The position numbers were made by a program, and so were the translations under genes. Below the pieces are notes generated by a model. That model did not search any database and had not been told where the DNA came from. It saw nothing but the letters and a program-made list of their open reading frames with translations. A stretch of DNA of 64,000 bases, taken from positions 154,487,962-154,551,961 of the forward strand of contig NC_061512.1 in assembly GCF_022539505.1 (NCBI RefSeq), read 5' to 3'. Shown piece by piece: positions 32,102-45,200 of the stretch (within the stretch, counting starts at the first letter, position 1; each line of letters opens with the position of its first letter). This DNA is from Lolium rigidum. Taxonomy: Eukaryota; Streptophyta; Magnoliopsida; Poales; Poaceae.

Positions 32102-35100
32102 TGTCAACACCCGGATTTTTAAGTCCAGATGCCTATTATGCCATACATCGCAATCCCAGAAAGATTGTTTTTGCGAGACATAACAGTTGATATTACAGAA
32201 CCATCATTCATTACAAACCATAGTCGTCTTACAACAATAGATCACATGATCCAAGATTACACTAATAGTTGATCTAATTATCAACACAACACATAGCGGA
32301 AGCGAAGTAGTAGTAGTCCATCTATTCCACAGGCAACGCTTGACGTTAGAAGACGATCCTAGTTATCGTAGACGTCCTGTTGTCCGTCCTCCTGTTCATA
32401 GTCTGGCCATTTGAATAGCCAGGGACATAGCCATGAGTACTTTAAAGTACTCGCAAACTAATACTAGTGTAAGTACTTTTAATTATAGCAACGGGGTTCT
32501 AAGCTCTAGGTTTATTTGCATAAAGCCAATTTTATTTCATAAGCAGTTATTAATGAAAGACTCCTCATTTGCCTAACTTAACTCAAGTGGGAACATTAGT
32601 GTCATTCCCACAACTTTGTTGTGATCAAGTCAAATTCACCTTTTGATTCACCATTCATTATTAGAAAACATTTGACAACGGAACAATATGGCCATCCAAC
32701 CGTCCATAACCGCGTACACGGCTATTCGAATAGGTTTACACTCTGTAGAGGTTGTACACTTGTGCCACAACTTTTGATTACATCCGTCAGGGATAACCCT
32801 GAATAATCATACTCAGTATGCGGATCATCAACCATAACCTTTCACTTACATATCCTAGTATAGGCACCTCTCCCCATGAGCTTGGCCTCCTAGTGAAGAA
32901 AAACCGTCAATCCTGGGAACTGCACAGGGCTTGGGTAGGGCATTCACCTCATTTTCACGTCATTTCACTTTCAACGGAGGCAGCCTCGGCATAACCCCTA
33001 TGACGCTTGTTTAGAGGGAACCCATACTAAAATACATAAACTTCTAGTTAAGACCTACCCATAATCAGGTATTGTGGGGGTACTTGTAAAATTGGAATGG
33101 TATCACATCCGAACCCAATCATCAGTTTTTATCAAATTCATCATGTCTTCAAGTCACATTCACCTTCAAAATCTTTCAATGGAATGACTCATCATTCCAA
33201 GGTTTTCAAAGTCATTTGATTCACATGTTCCCATCTAGAGTAGTCAATTTTAGTTTTTAGCACTAGCCACTAATCATGAGGGGTGCTAACTAACTTATAG
33301 CTTTCTAGGCTAAGTGTGATAATCTTGTACTAATCCTGATTTAGACTAAAAGTTAATCATGAATCAAAAATAAACTTTGATAAACCAAAGTCAAAAACTT
33401 GTAAGGTAAAAACTTGGGTTGGGATCATTAAACACAAAGTAACATGTAATGGTGCCTTGCTCTATTAGAGCTTTGCACAAGGTATCTTGCAAGATTATAG
33501 CTTGCCTTGAGTGGTACAATGATCAAAGTTCTCTTCTTCTTCCACGAAGTAGACCTCCTCCTCCTGGTATTCCTCGGTACTAGCGTCTATAAACGGATAC
33601 GAGGTATACAATCACCAAACAATCCCAAGGGCTAGACTAAGCACACAAATGGTTCACACAAGCTATTCTAGCATCACATCCTTATTAACATGGTGGGTGG
33701 CTTTGTTTTCTTTTTGAAAAAAATAATTTCCTCTCATTAAAAATATTTATTAGTGTTTCTATTTAGTTCTTCGGAGAAATAATTTCCTCTCATTGAATCT
33801 TGATAAGATTTAATCTCCTCAAATAATAAGGTATGAACACATGTTGACCAAGGTCAACACTTCATATTTATCATTTGGGGAAAATGATTTAAATGAGGTA
33901 TTACACCTCATGCAATTTTAACCCTAACATAGTAATAATTTAATATCACCAAGTAATACAATATGAGCTTATATAGACCAAGCTCATTACTTCATGTTGA
34001 ATTACTTGAGACAAAGATTTAAATGAGAGAATACCTCTCATACTATTTAATTAGTTAATTTGGGGCAATTTAAATGGACTAGAAATAGCCACATAGCCAT
34101 TATTTATTCTAGCCCATGATCATATGAAACAACCATGTCATATTTTTACATATTCAGATAGACAATATGACATGTGATTTTTGAGAGTTGGAATCAACTC
34201 AAAATCATTTATGGTTGATTTTTAATAAATGTTTGAAGTTAGAAAAGGCCCCGCCTTGTTATTTTTACTACATGAGTTCTAGATTAAATCTAGGGTTGAG
34301 ACCGGTGTAGTTGGATAGATAATTTCCTAAGCTTTCCAACAATAATAAATTCATGAAATTTGGCCCAGTAGATTTGATTATATTCAATTTTGAACATAGC
34401 ACCAGTATTGAATTTGAATTAATTTGATTTATTCGAATTTGAATCGCTGGGCTTGTGCGGGAAACGAAGCTGGGCCAAAGGGAGAAAAAGAAATGGGCCG
34501 GCCCACTGCGCGTATAGCACGAGCAGGCCTCCTGACAGCGGGGTCCACGCGTCAGCGACACTTAAAACCCGAATCGGTATGTTTGAATCTGGGACGCAGG
34601 ATTAGAACTTGATCGGACGGTCCACGTGCGTCGTCGTCGACGACGAGCACGGGCTCACTGACGGCGAGCACCAGGGGGTCGGAGGCTCACCTGAGCTCCG
34701 GTGATCATCGGCGAGGGTGCGCCGCGACGTTGTCGAGGGTGGCGAAGCTCCTGGTACAGGTGGCGTCTCCTGAGGTGGCTTCTAGCTCCGGCTCCTTCTG
34801 CGGCGGCGCCACGGCACTCCGGCGAGCAATTTGCTAGCTACGGTGTAAATTGGGGAGAGAGAGAGCTCGAGGAGGGTCAGAGACGAGAGGAGAAGCGAGT
34901 GGTGTGAAGAATTGAGGCGAGGGAGGCCTCTATTTATAGCGGCATCGAGGTCCGAGGCGCGCGGGTTAGGTCGAGCGTGGCGACGAAGATACAGTGGCGG
35001 GGTGAGCTGGGTGACGACGCTGCAGTGTAGGCGACGTCATGGCGAGCACGGCGCACTTGACGGAGTTGAAAACGAGGCAGTGACGCGAGCGGGAGGGTGA

Positions 35101-36369
35101 CGTGAACGCTCAGTACCGCGGCGGAAGTCTCCGACGATGACGACGGCGAGCGTCCTCTCTGGCGTAGGTGAGCATGTCTAGCGTGTAGAGGGTGACGTGG
35201 TGGTGCTACGGGCGAGAGGAGAAGTCAAGGGGAGGACGAGGGTGACGAGGGCAAGCCGTGCTCTGGCGCGCTCCGGTGACGCGAGCGTGCACGCTCTGGC
35301 GCGTCTGTGCGTCACGGGCACGTTGCGTTCCCGATGTTGCAGCGTGTCTACTGGCCAGGGGTTTGCACGAGCGTGACGACGGGAGTGTGTAGTGTCTCCA
35401 GGACATGGTGGTGCACGGCCAGAGTGAGTGGAGAGAGGAGTGGCATGGTGGAGGGGCATGACATGCTCGGCATGGTCATGTCCTTGAAGAAATCATGCAG
35501 AGACTTTGTCTCTGGCACTTGGCATCGTGCAATGACTGGAAGAGAGGACTAATGGTGACCTAAGCTTGATGGTTGGGGCAAAAATCCGCTGGATATAAGG
35601 ATGTAGTGAGTTGGAAGATTTGTGCCTGCCATGTGTTCGACACAATGGCCGCAAGAGATGAATTTTTGAATTTTGCAAAGATTTTTGGTGGAGTTGCTTC
35701 TAATATTATTTGGCACACAATGGTGGTGGTGGGGTGCAAAATGGAATTGATTAGTGAAAAACAAAAAATGGCATAATCTAGAATCTGTTTTGATGTTGCT
35801 ACTTTGCTTGATGATATTAAAGAATTTAGGAAGAATTTGCAGGGGTGGTCTTTACCAAAGTTGTTCATCTTGATGAGGTCTTGGATGAGGTGCAAATAGT
35901 TGGGAGAGTTTGGTTTAAGAATCTCTTAATACAGGGGCTCAAAGTGGGTATCATGAGATAATTATCAATTTTGACCATTATCACATGTTGCATAGTTTTG
36001 CATTTTCTTTTGATTTGATTTGGGTTTCTTTGATTCAAATGTGGTTCTTAAGTGTTTATTAACCTTTCCCAACCATTGGCACAAGTCAAATTGGCCTAAA
36101 TCTTGATTTGGCAAATATGGCCATAAGTGCATATGTGGTGCTATTTTCATTTTCCCTTTTTATTCTTGGTTCCTTTGTGATTCCATTAGATAGGGCTTAG
36201 GGTTTTAGCACATTGTCAAAGAATTCAAAAAAACACATCATGGCATAAACACAGAGATCAAGCATGAGCATTATGCATAGCACATTATTCAATAAAAAAT
36301 TTTGTTGGTTCCTAATTTTGAACAATTGAATTCCTTTTCTTTATTGATTTGAAAACTTGGGATGTTACA
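32102..36369 (-). repeat. 3' LTR of element C
   Basis: On the minus strand it starts TGTAACATCCCAAG and ends GGGTGTTGACA (4268 bp). Roughly 97% similar by eye to the other LTR over sampled stretches, with a 15-bp gap near 32390. A minus-strand TATA box lies at 34932-34939. ORFs of 60-110 codons in its GC-rich part are not supported as genes. Confidence 0.93.
34932..34939 (-). promoter_or_regulatory. TATA box in the 3' LTR of C
   Basis: Minus strand CTATAAATAGAGGCC, the standard TATA context. The identical box is in the other LTR at 45050-45058, where it would drive the element. Confidence 0.65.
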
Positions 36370-36381
36370 AACCCTTCCCGC
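36370..36381 (-). promoter_or_regulatory. polypurine tract of element C
   Basis: Minus strand GCGGGAAGGGTT directly before the 3' LTR start TGTAACATCCC. Confidence 0.7.
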
Positions 36382-36417
36382 TTACAAAAGATCTCGTCCC
36401 GAGATCTTAAAGAAAAA

Positions 36418-39400
36418 CTAGGTACTAAAGAGATCTGGGAATTCAGTCCTCATGTAATCTTCTCGCTCCCAAGTGGCTTCTTCTTCGGTATGGTTGCTCC
36501 ATTGAATCTTCAGGAACTTGATACTCCTGGTGCGGGTGGTTCTGAATGCTTCTTCCAGGATGCGAATAGATACTTCGTGATAAGTCAAGTCCTTGTTGAT
36601 ATCCACAGATCTGTGATCGATGTTTTTGAAAACCTCGGTCTTCTCTGGTACTTCTAAACATTTCCGGAGTAATGAGATGTGAAACACATCATGCACCGCT
36701 GACATTTCCTCCGGTAGTTCCAATTGATAAGATACTTCTCCTCGGCGACTCAGAACTTTGAAGGGTCCAACATATCTAGGGGCAAGCTTTCCTCTGAGTT
36801 GGAATCTCTGCATTCCCTTAAGTGGTGATACTTTGAGATACACAAAATCTCCGGTATCGAAGGTCAGCTCTCGGCGTGTCTTGTCAGCATAATCTTTTGT
36901 GTCGATTGGGCCGTCTTGAGGTATTCACGGATCTTGTGAACCTTTTCTTCAGCTTCTCGGAGAATATCTAGTCCAAAAAACTTGGCTATCTCCGACTTCT
37001 GACCAATTCAGAGGGGTACGGCACTTCCTTCCATACAATGCTTCAAAGGGGGCCATTTGCAAACTGGCTTGATAACTGTTGTTGTATGAGAATTCTGCGT
37101 AAGGCAGGCAATCTTCCCACTTAGATCCATATTCTAGCACACAAGCTCTCAACATATCTTCCAGTATTTGGTTGACTCTTCCTGTCTGTCCATCAGTCTG
37201 CGGGTGATACGTTATGCTGAAATTTAGCCGGGTTCCTAGTCCTTTATGTACCTTCTGCCAGAATCTTGAGGTAAATTGGGATCCTCTATCTGACACAATT
37301 GACTTGGGGGTTCCGTGCAGGCTGACGATTCTTGAGATATACAACTCTGCTAGCTTGGGGCCTTGATAGGTGGTCTTGACGGGGATGAAATGGGCTACCT
37401 TGGTTAATCAATCGACCACTACCCAAATAGAATCATTTCCTTTACTTGATTTGGGCAATCCAATTATGAAATCCATTCCTACAGAATCCCACTTCCTTTC
37501 GGGAATCTGTAATGGCTGCAGTAATCCTGCGGGTCGCTGATGTTCTGCTTTGACTTTCTGACATATATCACATTTGGCGATGTAGCTTCCAATCTCTCTC
37601 TTCATTCGATGCCACCAAAATTGTTCCTACAAATCTTGGTACATCTTGGTTCCACCGGGATGAATGGAATACAAGGTATCATGGGCTTCCTTCAAAATGA
37701 CTTGTTTCAACTCTGAATCTGATGGCACACATAGGCGTCCGTTATTCCAAAGAACTCCTTCTTCATCTTCGGCAAATCCCGGTGCCTTTCCTGCAGCTAT
37801 TTGGCTCTTGATTCCATCAATACTAGAATTTATTTTCTGTGCTTCTTTGATCTGACTCATCAAGGTAGGCTGGAGCTCAATGCTTGCTAGGAATCCTTCA
37901 CTAACTAGCTCCAGTCTAAACTGCTCAAATTCCTGATACAAACTAGGTTGCTCTTCTGCGATCATGGAGTTTAGTTGACACAGCTGTCTACTCAGGGCAT
38001 CCGCTACCACATTGGCCTTGCCGGGGTGGTAGTGAATTTCTATGTCATAATCCTTGATTAACTCTATCCATCTTCTCTGCCTCATATTCAACTCCTTCTG
38101 GGTGAAAATGTACTTCATGCTCTTGTGATCCGAATAGATCTCGCATCGATTACCCATGAGGTAATGACGCCATACTTCCAGGGCTAAAACCAATGCTGCT
38201 AATTCTAATTCATGGGTTGGATAATTCTGCTCATGTTGCTTCAATTGCCTAGACAAATATGATATCACCTTGCCTTCTTGCATCAACACACATCCAAGAC
38301 CAATCTTGGAGGCGTCACAATAGACGTCAAATGGCTTGGTGATGTCCGGCATGATCAGTATTGGGGCTGTGGTCAATCTGCTCTTGAGTTTCTAGAAACT
38401 CTCTTCACATTTATCAGTCCATTCAAACTTCTTGTCCTTCTTCAACAGTTGAGTCATTGGTCTTGCTATGCTTGAAAATCCTTCAAAAAACCTGCGGTAA
38501 TATCCCGCTAATCCAAGAAATGCTCGGACTTCAGTCTGGGTGGTTGGGGCTTTCCATTCTTCAACGGTCTTGATCTTTGCGGGATCTACGACAATTCCTC
38601 CTGCAGACAAGATATGTCCCAAGAATCCTACTTCCTTCAACCAAAACTCACATTTGCGGAACTTGGCATACAACTTATGCTCCCTAAGGGTTTCCAAGAT
38701 TATCTCCAGGTGTTACTCATGTTCTTCTTCTGACTTGGAGTAGATTAGGATGTCATCGATGAAAACAACGACAAACTTTTCCAGGAAGTTCATAAAGATC
38801 TTATTCATGAGATTCATGAAATAAGCGGGGGCATTGGTTAATCCAAATGATATGACATTGTACTCATACAATCCATATCTGGTGGTGAAGGCAGTTTTCG
38901 GGATATCCGTTGCACGAATCTTCAGTTGATGGTAACCAGTCCTTAGATCAATCTTAGAGAACACTTTGGCACCGGTCAGCTGGTCAAACAGGTCTTCTAT
39001 CTTTGGCAAGGGGTATTTGTTCTTGATGGTGACATCGTTAAGCTTACGGTAATTCGTACATAAACGAGTGGCACCGTCCTTTTTATCCACAAACAAAACT
39101 GGGGATCTCCAAGGCGACGCACTTGGTCGAATCAGACCTTTATGCAGCATGTCATCCAGTTGCTTCTTTAGTTCCACTAACTCTGCTGGGTTCATGCTAT
39201 AGGCTCTCTAGGCTATGGGTCCTGTTCTAGGGATTAACTCGATGATAAACTCGATATCCCGATCTAGGGGCATACCGGGTAGATCATCATGAAACACATC
39301 GGGGTATCTACAGATGACCCTGATCTGATCCAATGTTGGCTTGGCTAAACTCTGGTTGCAGGTGAACTTTCTGGGCAGACTTTCAGACACATGTTCTACT

Positions 39401-39784
39401 AACACTCCGGTGCTACTAGTCATGGTGATGGCCTTCTTGGCACAATCAATCAATCCATGATGTTTCGACATCCAGTCCATACCCAGTATTACTTCCAAAC
39501 CTTTTGTTCCCAGAACAATCAAATTTGCATAAAAATCTATTTCATGTATTCTGATAGGCACATCTTTGCAAATTTTTCTAGCTTTTGTAGTTGATCGAAC
39601 CAGGTATTTGAACTATCATGACATGCTTCAAACTGATTGGTTGGATCTTACTAGTGCATGCAAAATCTTCAGTAACAAACGACTGCGATGCTCCAGAATC
39701 AAACAACACTCTTGCAGGTACTGAATTAACAGAAAACATACCCAGCACGACATCTGGTGCTTCCTGGGCTTCTTCGGCACTCAT
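36418..39784 (-). pseudogene. pol of element C with chromodomain
   Basis: Minus-strand order is as follows. Protease has LFDSGASQSFV near 39690 (DSGA active site). RT is at 39195-38392 with [12 protein letters not shown] and [12 protein letters not shown] near 38750. RNase H is at about 38376-37970 with [14 protein letters not shown] and [11 protein letters not shown]. Integrase includes the zinc-binding region (CDICQKVKAEHQRPAG near 37560) and the catalytic core (DFIIGLPKS, SDRGSQFTSRFW). The C-terminal part is APRYVGPFKVLSRRGEVSYQ, followed by a chromodomain-like end with IQWSNHTEEEATWE near 36470. At Gly codon 37180-37182 the third catalytic acid of the integrase DDE triad is replaced. In-frame stops (for example near 39213) and frame breaks add to this. 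Chromodomain-bearing Tekay elements target heterochromatin. Confidence 0.9.
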
Positions 39785-39853
39785 CTGAAAGAGGCGGCCG
39801 CTGCGGTTGTTCGGGTTGTTCGGGGTAAACTTCCTTCCTGTAGAGACACGGCG

Positions 39854-40972
39854 TTACTGCTGAGCAGGTGCAGCGGTGTTGGGGGTGGTCTTGGCAAGCT
39901 TCTTGGGGCACTCATTGGAGTAGTGACCCACAATTCCACATTCATAACAAGTCACTATTGACTTGTCCTTGGGGGTGACGGGGACAATGTTGCTCCCAGT
40001 CCTTGGAGCAGTGTTGGTGTTGTTGTGGTTGCCGGGGGCTCTCATTGGGGAACGGTTGAAGCTGTTGTTGTTGGTATGGTGATTGTTGTTGTTGTTGCGG
40101 CCTCCTGGCCTTGGGTGTCCTCCACTCCAATTCTGGAAACTCGGACGTGACATCTGCATCGGGGGCTTGTTGTTTCTCGGAGCAAATCCTCCGTTTGAGT
40201 TGGGACGATACCTTGGGGTATTGCTGGGCCCACTCTGGTGCATCATGCGGCGTTTGCGGTTCTCATTGGCTTGGTGGAGTCTTCCCTCCATCTGGATAGC
40301 TGAGTCCACCAGGGCTTCTAGATCAGCAAAGGGAGTGTTTACCAGCACAGTCTGCATCTCATCGTGCAGTCCGTTCAGGAATCTTTCCTTCCTTTTCTCA
40401 GTGGTGACGGTCTCATCCGGGGCGTACCTTGACAGAGTGAGGAATCTGTCGCGGTATTCTACCACGGACATCCTGCCTTGTTTGAGTTCCCTGAACTCAT
40501 CCCTCATCTTCTTTATCAAACCTGGGGGCACATGGTACTTGCTAAACTTGAGCTTGAAATCTTCCCAAGTCATTATCTATCCCGCATTCATTGCACAGGT
40601 ACTTGTCCACCAGGCTCCGGCAGGTCCTGCCAAATAGTGGGTGGCAAACAGTACTTTTTTTGTTGCTTCAACTCCGGCTACTTCCAAGTTGTTCTCCATT
40701 GTCTGGAGCCAATCATCAGCATCTAGGGGCTCTTCGGTCTTGCTGAACATGAGAGGGTTAGTGTTCTGAAAGTTCTTCAGTTTGGAGCCAGGATGATCAT
40801 GGTTTCCATGGCCTTGGTTGTTCTGAGATATTTGCTGTAGTGCTGCAATATTGGCTTGTCTTTCAGCTCTTTCAGCCTCTCTATCTGCCATCATCATTTG
40901 TAACATCTGCATCATGGCATCTTGGTTGGCGCTACGGGTTGGAGGGGCCACCTGAACATTGAGATAGATCAT
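39854..40972 (-). pseudogene. gag of element C
   Basis: The minus-strand frame from ATG 40972 starts with a Met/Gln-rich and Ala/Glu-rich helix (MMQMLQMMMADREAERAERQ). It continues with DADDWLQTMENNLEVAG, has an in-frame TAG near 40581, and then the capsid segment FKLKFSKYHVPPGLIKKMRD and EFRELKQGRMSVVEYRDRF. A basic, Asn-rich spacer leads to a CCHC zinc knuckle (CYECGIVGHYSNEC, near 39950-39908). The frame ends TAA at about 39854. Apart from the nonsense codon it is well preserved. Length without the stop would be about 372 residues, normal for this lineage. Confidence 0.85.
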
Positions 40973-41222
40973 GAGATAAGAGGGAATTTTCTATGGCTTG
41001 TTTTGGGTAAGTTGAGAAATTTAAAACATGAGTACTTGACATGTTGACATTAAACAACACTTTCATCCATTTCAAACAACACACATTACAAGCTAACACA
41101 TCCATGGTTTTAAGAACTATTTCTCCAATCTACGATACAAGGTACCGTGATACAAACTCACACCTACGCAAGTGCTCAAGTGAAACTACTCATCATCAAT
41201 CATCTATCTCGATGAAGTCATC

Positions 41223-41990
41223 TTATCCGGCCTCCAGGAACTCATAGTCTTCCACATCAGTGTTCTCATCTTCCTCAAAGTCATCATCATCACTCAGGTA
41301 GGCTGCTCCTCCCTGAATGTCTTCACCTTCTTCTTCCAGAGCCCTCAACTGAGTCTCATGTGCCTGGACAGTCTCCTCCAAGGATGCTATCTTTGCGCGG
41401 AGGCGCGCAATGGTGGAGTCCTTCTTGGCACGCTGCAGGTAGAGTGACTTGCAGTCCTTCGCAAGCATCTTGATGGCATCAGTCTGCTGGGACAGGTGGA
41501 GGTGGGACTGGTTGGCGTAGACACGAGAGTTGTCCAGCTCCTTCTGGGTCTCGTGCAACATATAGTCCAGGTGCTCCACGTGATGCTTCAGCTTGGGGTG
41601 TGATGGCAGGTCCATGGGTCCTCCAATGGAGTCATGCCTTGCAAAGTGAGAAAAGCGAGTCCCCTAGATCTGAGTCACATTCTGCCCACACAGACGGGCA
41701 AGTGCTTCCTGCAGGGCTCTAGCTAGTCCATCTAGCCAGTTGTTCTCCCTGATGGAAAAATGGATCCTCTCTGACATAGGAGGTTCCATCTTGCCTCTCA
41801 GATCTACAACTACAATCCACTGTAGTTCTCCCCCCGGGCTGGTCGTTGACTTGAGTTCCAAAGAACTCCGGGTGCGGACGCCCGAGATGCTCAGACAAAG
41901 CATCCAAGTCCCTCTCAAAAATCAGGCTCCCGTCATTGCCCAGCTGGTAAAACTTGGTCTGGTTGAGTTGCTCGATCTGTAAGTGAATTA
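41223..41990 (-). pseudogene. extra ORF between primer site and gag in element C
   Basis: Read on the minus strand from about 41990, a frame contains LSEHLGRPHPEFFGTQVN and VREDPFFHQGEQLARW. After a frame break, 41615-41223 encodes 130 residues: HPKLKHHVEHLDYMLHETQK, then a heptad-rich coiled coil (TIARLRAKIASLEETVQ), and an acidic end (LSDDDDFEEDENTDVEDYEF). It resembles neither capsid nor protease. Extra ORFs in front of gag are known in some plant Gypsy elements. Function is unknown. The frame break suggests it is dead here. Confidence 0.55.
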
Positions 41991-42190
41991 GATGAGTAAG
42001 TTAGAGAAGTGAGCAAGTGTGTCAAAATTTTATGTAGAATTACAAGAAAAAGTAGAGCATGACTTTCTAATTTTGAAAAGATCAAAGATAAGAAGGTGAA
42101 TAAGTTTTCATAGATATTCACTTCATTTGTTTTTGGAAACTAAGTTTTTCAAACGTCCATTATAACTAGGGCCTCCTAAGGTCAAACAAT

Positions 42191-42203
42191 GGCTCTGATA
42201 CCA
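42191..42203 (-). promoter_or_regulatory. primer binding site of C (initiator Met tRNA type)
   Basis: Minus strand TGGTATCAGAGCC, three bases after the 5' LTR end. It is the standard complement of the plant initiator tRNA-Met 3' end. Confidence 0.9.
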
Positions 42204-42206
42204 ACT

Positions 42207-45200
42207 TGTCAACACCCGGATTTTTAAGTCCAGATGCCTATTATGCCATACATCGCAATCCCAGGAAGATTGTTTTTGGGAGACATAACAGTTGATATTA
42301 CATAACCATCATTCATTATAAACCATAGTCGTCTTACAACAATAGATCACATGATCCAAGATTACAATAATAGTTGATCTAATGATCAACACAACACATA
42401 GCGGAAGCGAAGTAGTAGTAGTCCATCTATTCCACAGGCAACGCTTGACGTTAGAAGACGATCCTAGTTATCGTAGACGTCCTGCTGTCCGTCCTCCTGA
42501 TACTGCTGCTCTTCTTCATAGTCTGGCCATTTGAATAGCCAGGGACACAACCATGAGTACTTTAAAGTACTCGCAAACTAATACTAGTGTAAGTACTTTT
42601 AATTATAGCAACGAGGTTCTAAGCTCTAGGTTTATTTTTATAAAGCCAATTTTATTACATAAGCACTTATTAATGAAAGACTCCTCATTTGCCTAAGTTA
42701 ACTCAAGTGGGAACATTAGTGTCATTCCCACAACTTTGTTGTGATCAAGTCAAATTCACCTTTCGATTCACCATTCATTATTAGAAAACATCTGACAATG
42801 GAATAGTATGGCCATCCAACCGTCCATAACCGCGGACACGGCTATTCGAATAGGTTTACACTCTACAGAGGTTGTACACTTGTGCCACAACTTTTGATTG
42901 CATCCGTCAGGTATAACCCTGAATAATCATACTCAGTATGCAGATCATCAACCATAACCTTTCACTTACATATCCTAGTATAGGCACCTCTCCCCATGAG
43001 CTTGGCCTCCCAGTGAAGACAAACCGTCAATCCTGGGAACTGCACAGGGCTTGGGTAGGGCATTCACCTCATTTTCACGTCATTTCACTTTCAACGGAGG
43101 CAGCCACGGCATAACCCCTATGACGCTTGTTTAGAGGGAACCCATACTAAAATACATAAACTTCTAGTTAAGCCCTACCCATAAGCAGGTATTGTGGGGG
43201 TACTTGTAAAATGGGAATGGTATCGCATCCGAACCCAATCATCAGTTTTTATCAAATTCATCATGTCATTCAAGTCACATTCACCTTCAAAATCTTTCAA
43301 TGGAATGACTCATCATTCCAAGGTTTTCAAAGTCATTTGATTCACATGTTCCCATCTAGAGTAGTCAATTTTAGTTTTTAGCACTAGCCACTAATCATGA
43401 GGGGTGCTAACTAGCTTATATCTTTCTAGGATAAGTGTGATACTCTTGTACTAATCCTGATTTAGACTAAAAGTGAATCATGAATGAAAAATAAACTTTG
43501 ATAAACCAAAGTCAAAAACTTGTAAGGTAAAAACTTGGGTTGGGATCATTAAACACAAAGTAACATGTAATGGTGCCTTGCTCTATTAGAGCTTTGCACA
43601 AGGTAGCTTGCAAGAGTATAGCTTGCCTAGAGTGGTACAATGATCAAAGTTCTCTTCTTCTTCCTCCTCGAAGTAGACCTCCTCCTCCTGGTATTCCTCG
43701 GTACTAGCATTTATAAACGGATACGAGGTATACAATCACCAAACAAATCTCAAGGGCTAGACTAAGCACAAAAATGGTTCACACAAGCTATTGCATCACA
43801 TCCTTATTAACATGGTGGGTGGCTTTGTTTTCTTTTTTTTAAATAATTTCCTCTCATTAAAAATATTTATTAGTGTTTCTATTTAGTTCTTTGGAGAAAT
43901 AATTTCCTCTCATTGAATCTTGTTAAGATTTAATCTCCTCAAATAATAAGGTATGAACGCATGTTGACCAAGGTCAACACTTCATATTTATCATTTGGGG
44001 AAAATGATTTAAATGAGGTATTACACCTCATGCAATTTTAACCCTAACATAGTAATAATTTAATATCACCAAGTAATACAATATGAGCTTATATAGACCA
44101 AGGTCATTACTTCATGTTGAATTACTTGAGACAGAGATTTAAATGAGAGAATACCTCTCATACCATTTAATTAGTTAATTTGGGGCAATTTAAATGGACT
44201 AGAAATAGCCACATATCCATTATTTATTCTAGCCCATGATCATATGAAACAACCATGTCATATTTTTACATATTCAGATAGACAATATGACATGTGATTT
44301 TTGAGAGTTGGAATCAACTCAAAATCATTTATGGTTGATTTTTAATAAATGTTTGAAGTTAGAAAAGGCCCTCCCTTGTTATTTTTACTACATGAGTTCT
44401 ACATTAAATCTAGGGTTGAGACCAGTGTAGTTGGATAGAGAATTTCCTAAGCTTTCCAACAATAATAAATTCATGAAATTTGGCTTAGTAGATTTAATTC
44501 TATTCAATTTTGAACATAGCACTAGTATTGAATTTGAATTAATTTGATTTATTCGAATTTGAATCGCTGGGCTTGCGCGCGAAACGAAGCTGGGCCAAAG
44601 GGAGAAAAAGAAATGGGCCGGCCCACTGCGCGTCTCGCACGAGCAGGCCGCCTGACAGCGGGGTCCATGCGTCAGCGACACTTATAACCCGAAGCGGTAT
44701 GTTTGAATCTGGGACGCATGATTAGAACTTGATCGGACGGTCCACGTGCGTCGTCATCGACGACGAGCACGGGCTCACTGGCGGCGAGCACCAGGGGGTC
44801 GGAGGCTCACCTGAGCTCCGACGATCATCGGCGAGGGTGCGCGGCGACGTTGTCGAGGGTGGCGAAGCTCCTGGTACAGGTGGCGTCTCCTGAGGTGGCT
44901 TCTAGCTCCGGATCCTTCTGGGGCAGCGCCACGGCACTCCGGCGAGCAATTGGCTAGCTACGGTGTAAATTGGGAGAGGGAGAGCTCGAGGAGGGTCAGA
45001 GACGAGAGGAGAAGCGAGTGGTGTGAAGAATTGAGGCGAGGGAGGCCTCTATTTATAGCGGCGTCGAGATCCGAGGCGCGCGGGTCAGGTCGAGCGTGGC
45101 GACGGCGATACAGTGGCGGGGTGAGCTGGGCGACGACGCTGCAGTGTAGGCGATGTCACGGCGAGCACGGCACGCTTGACGGCGTTGAAAACGAGGCAGT

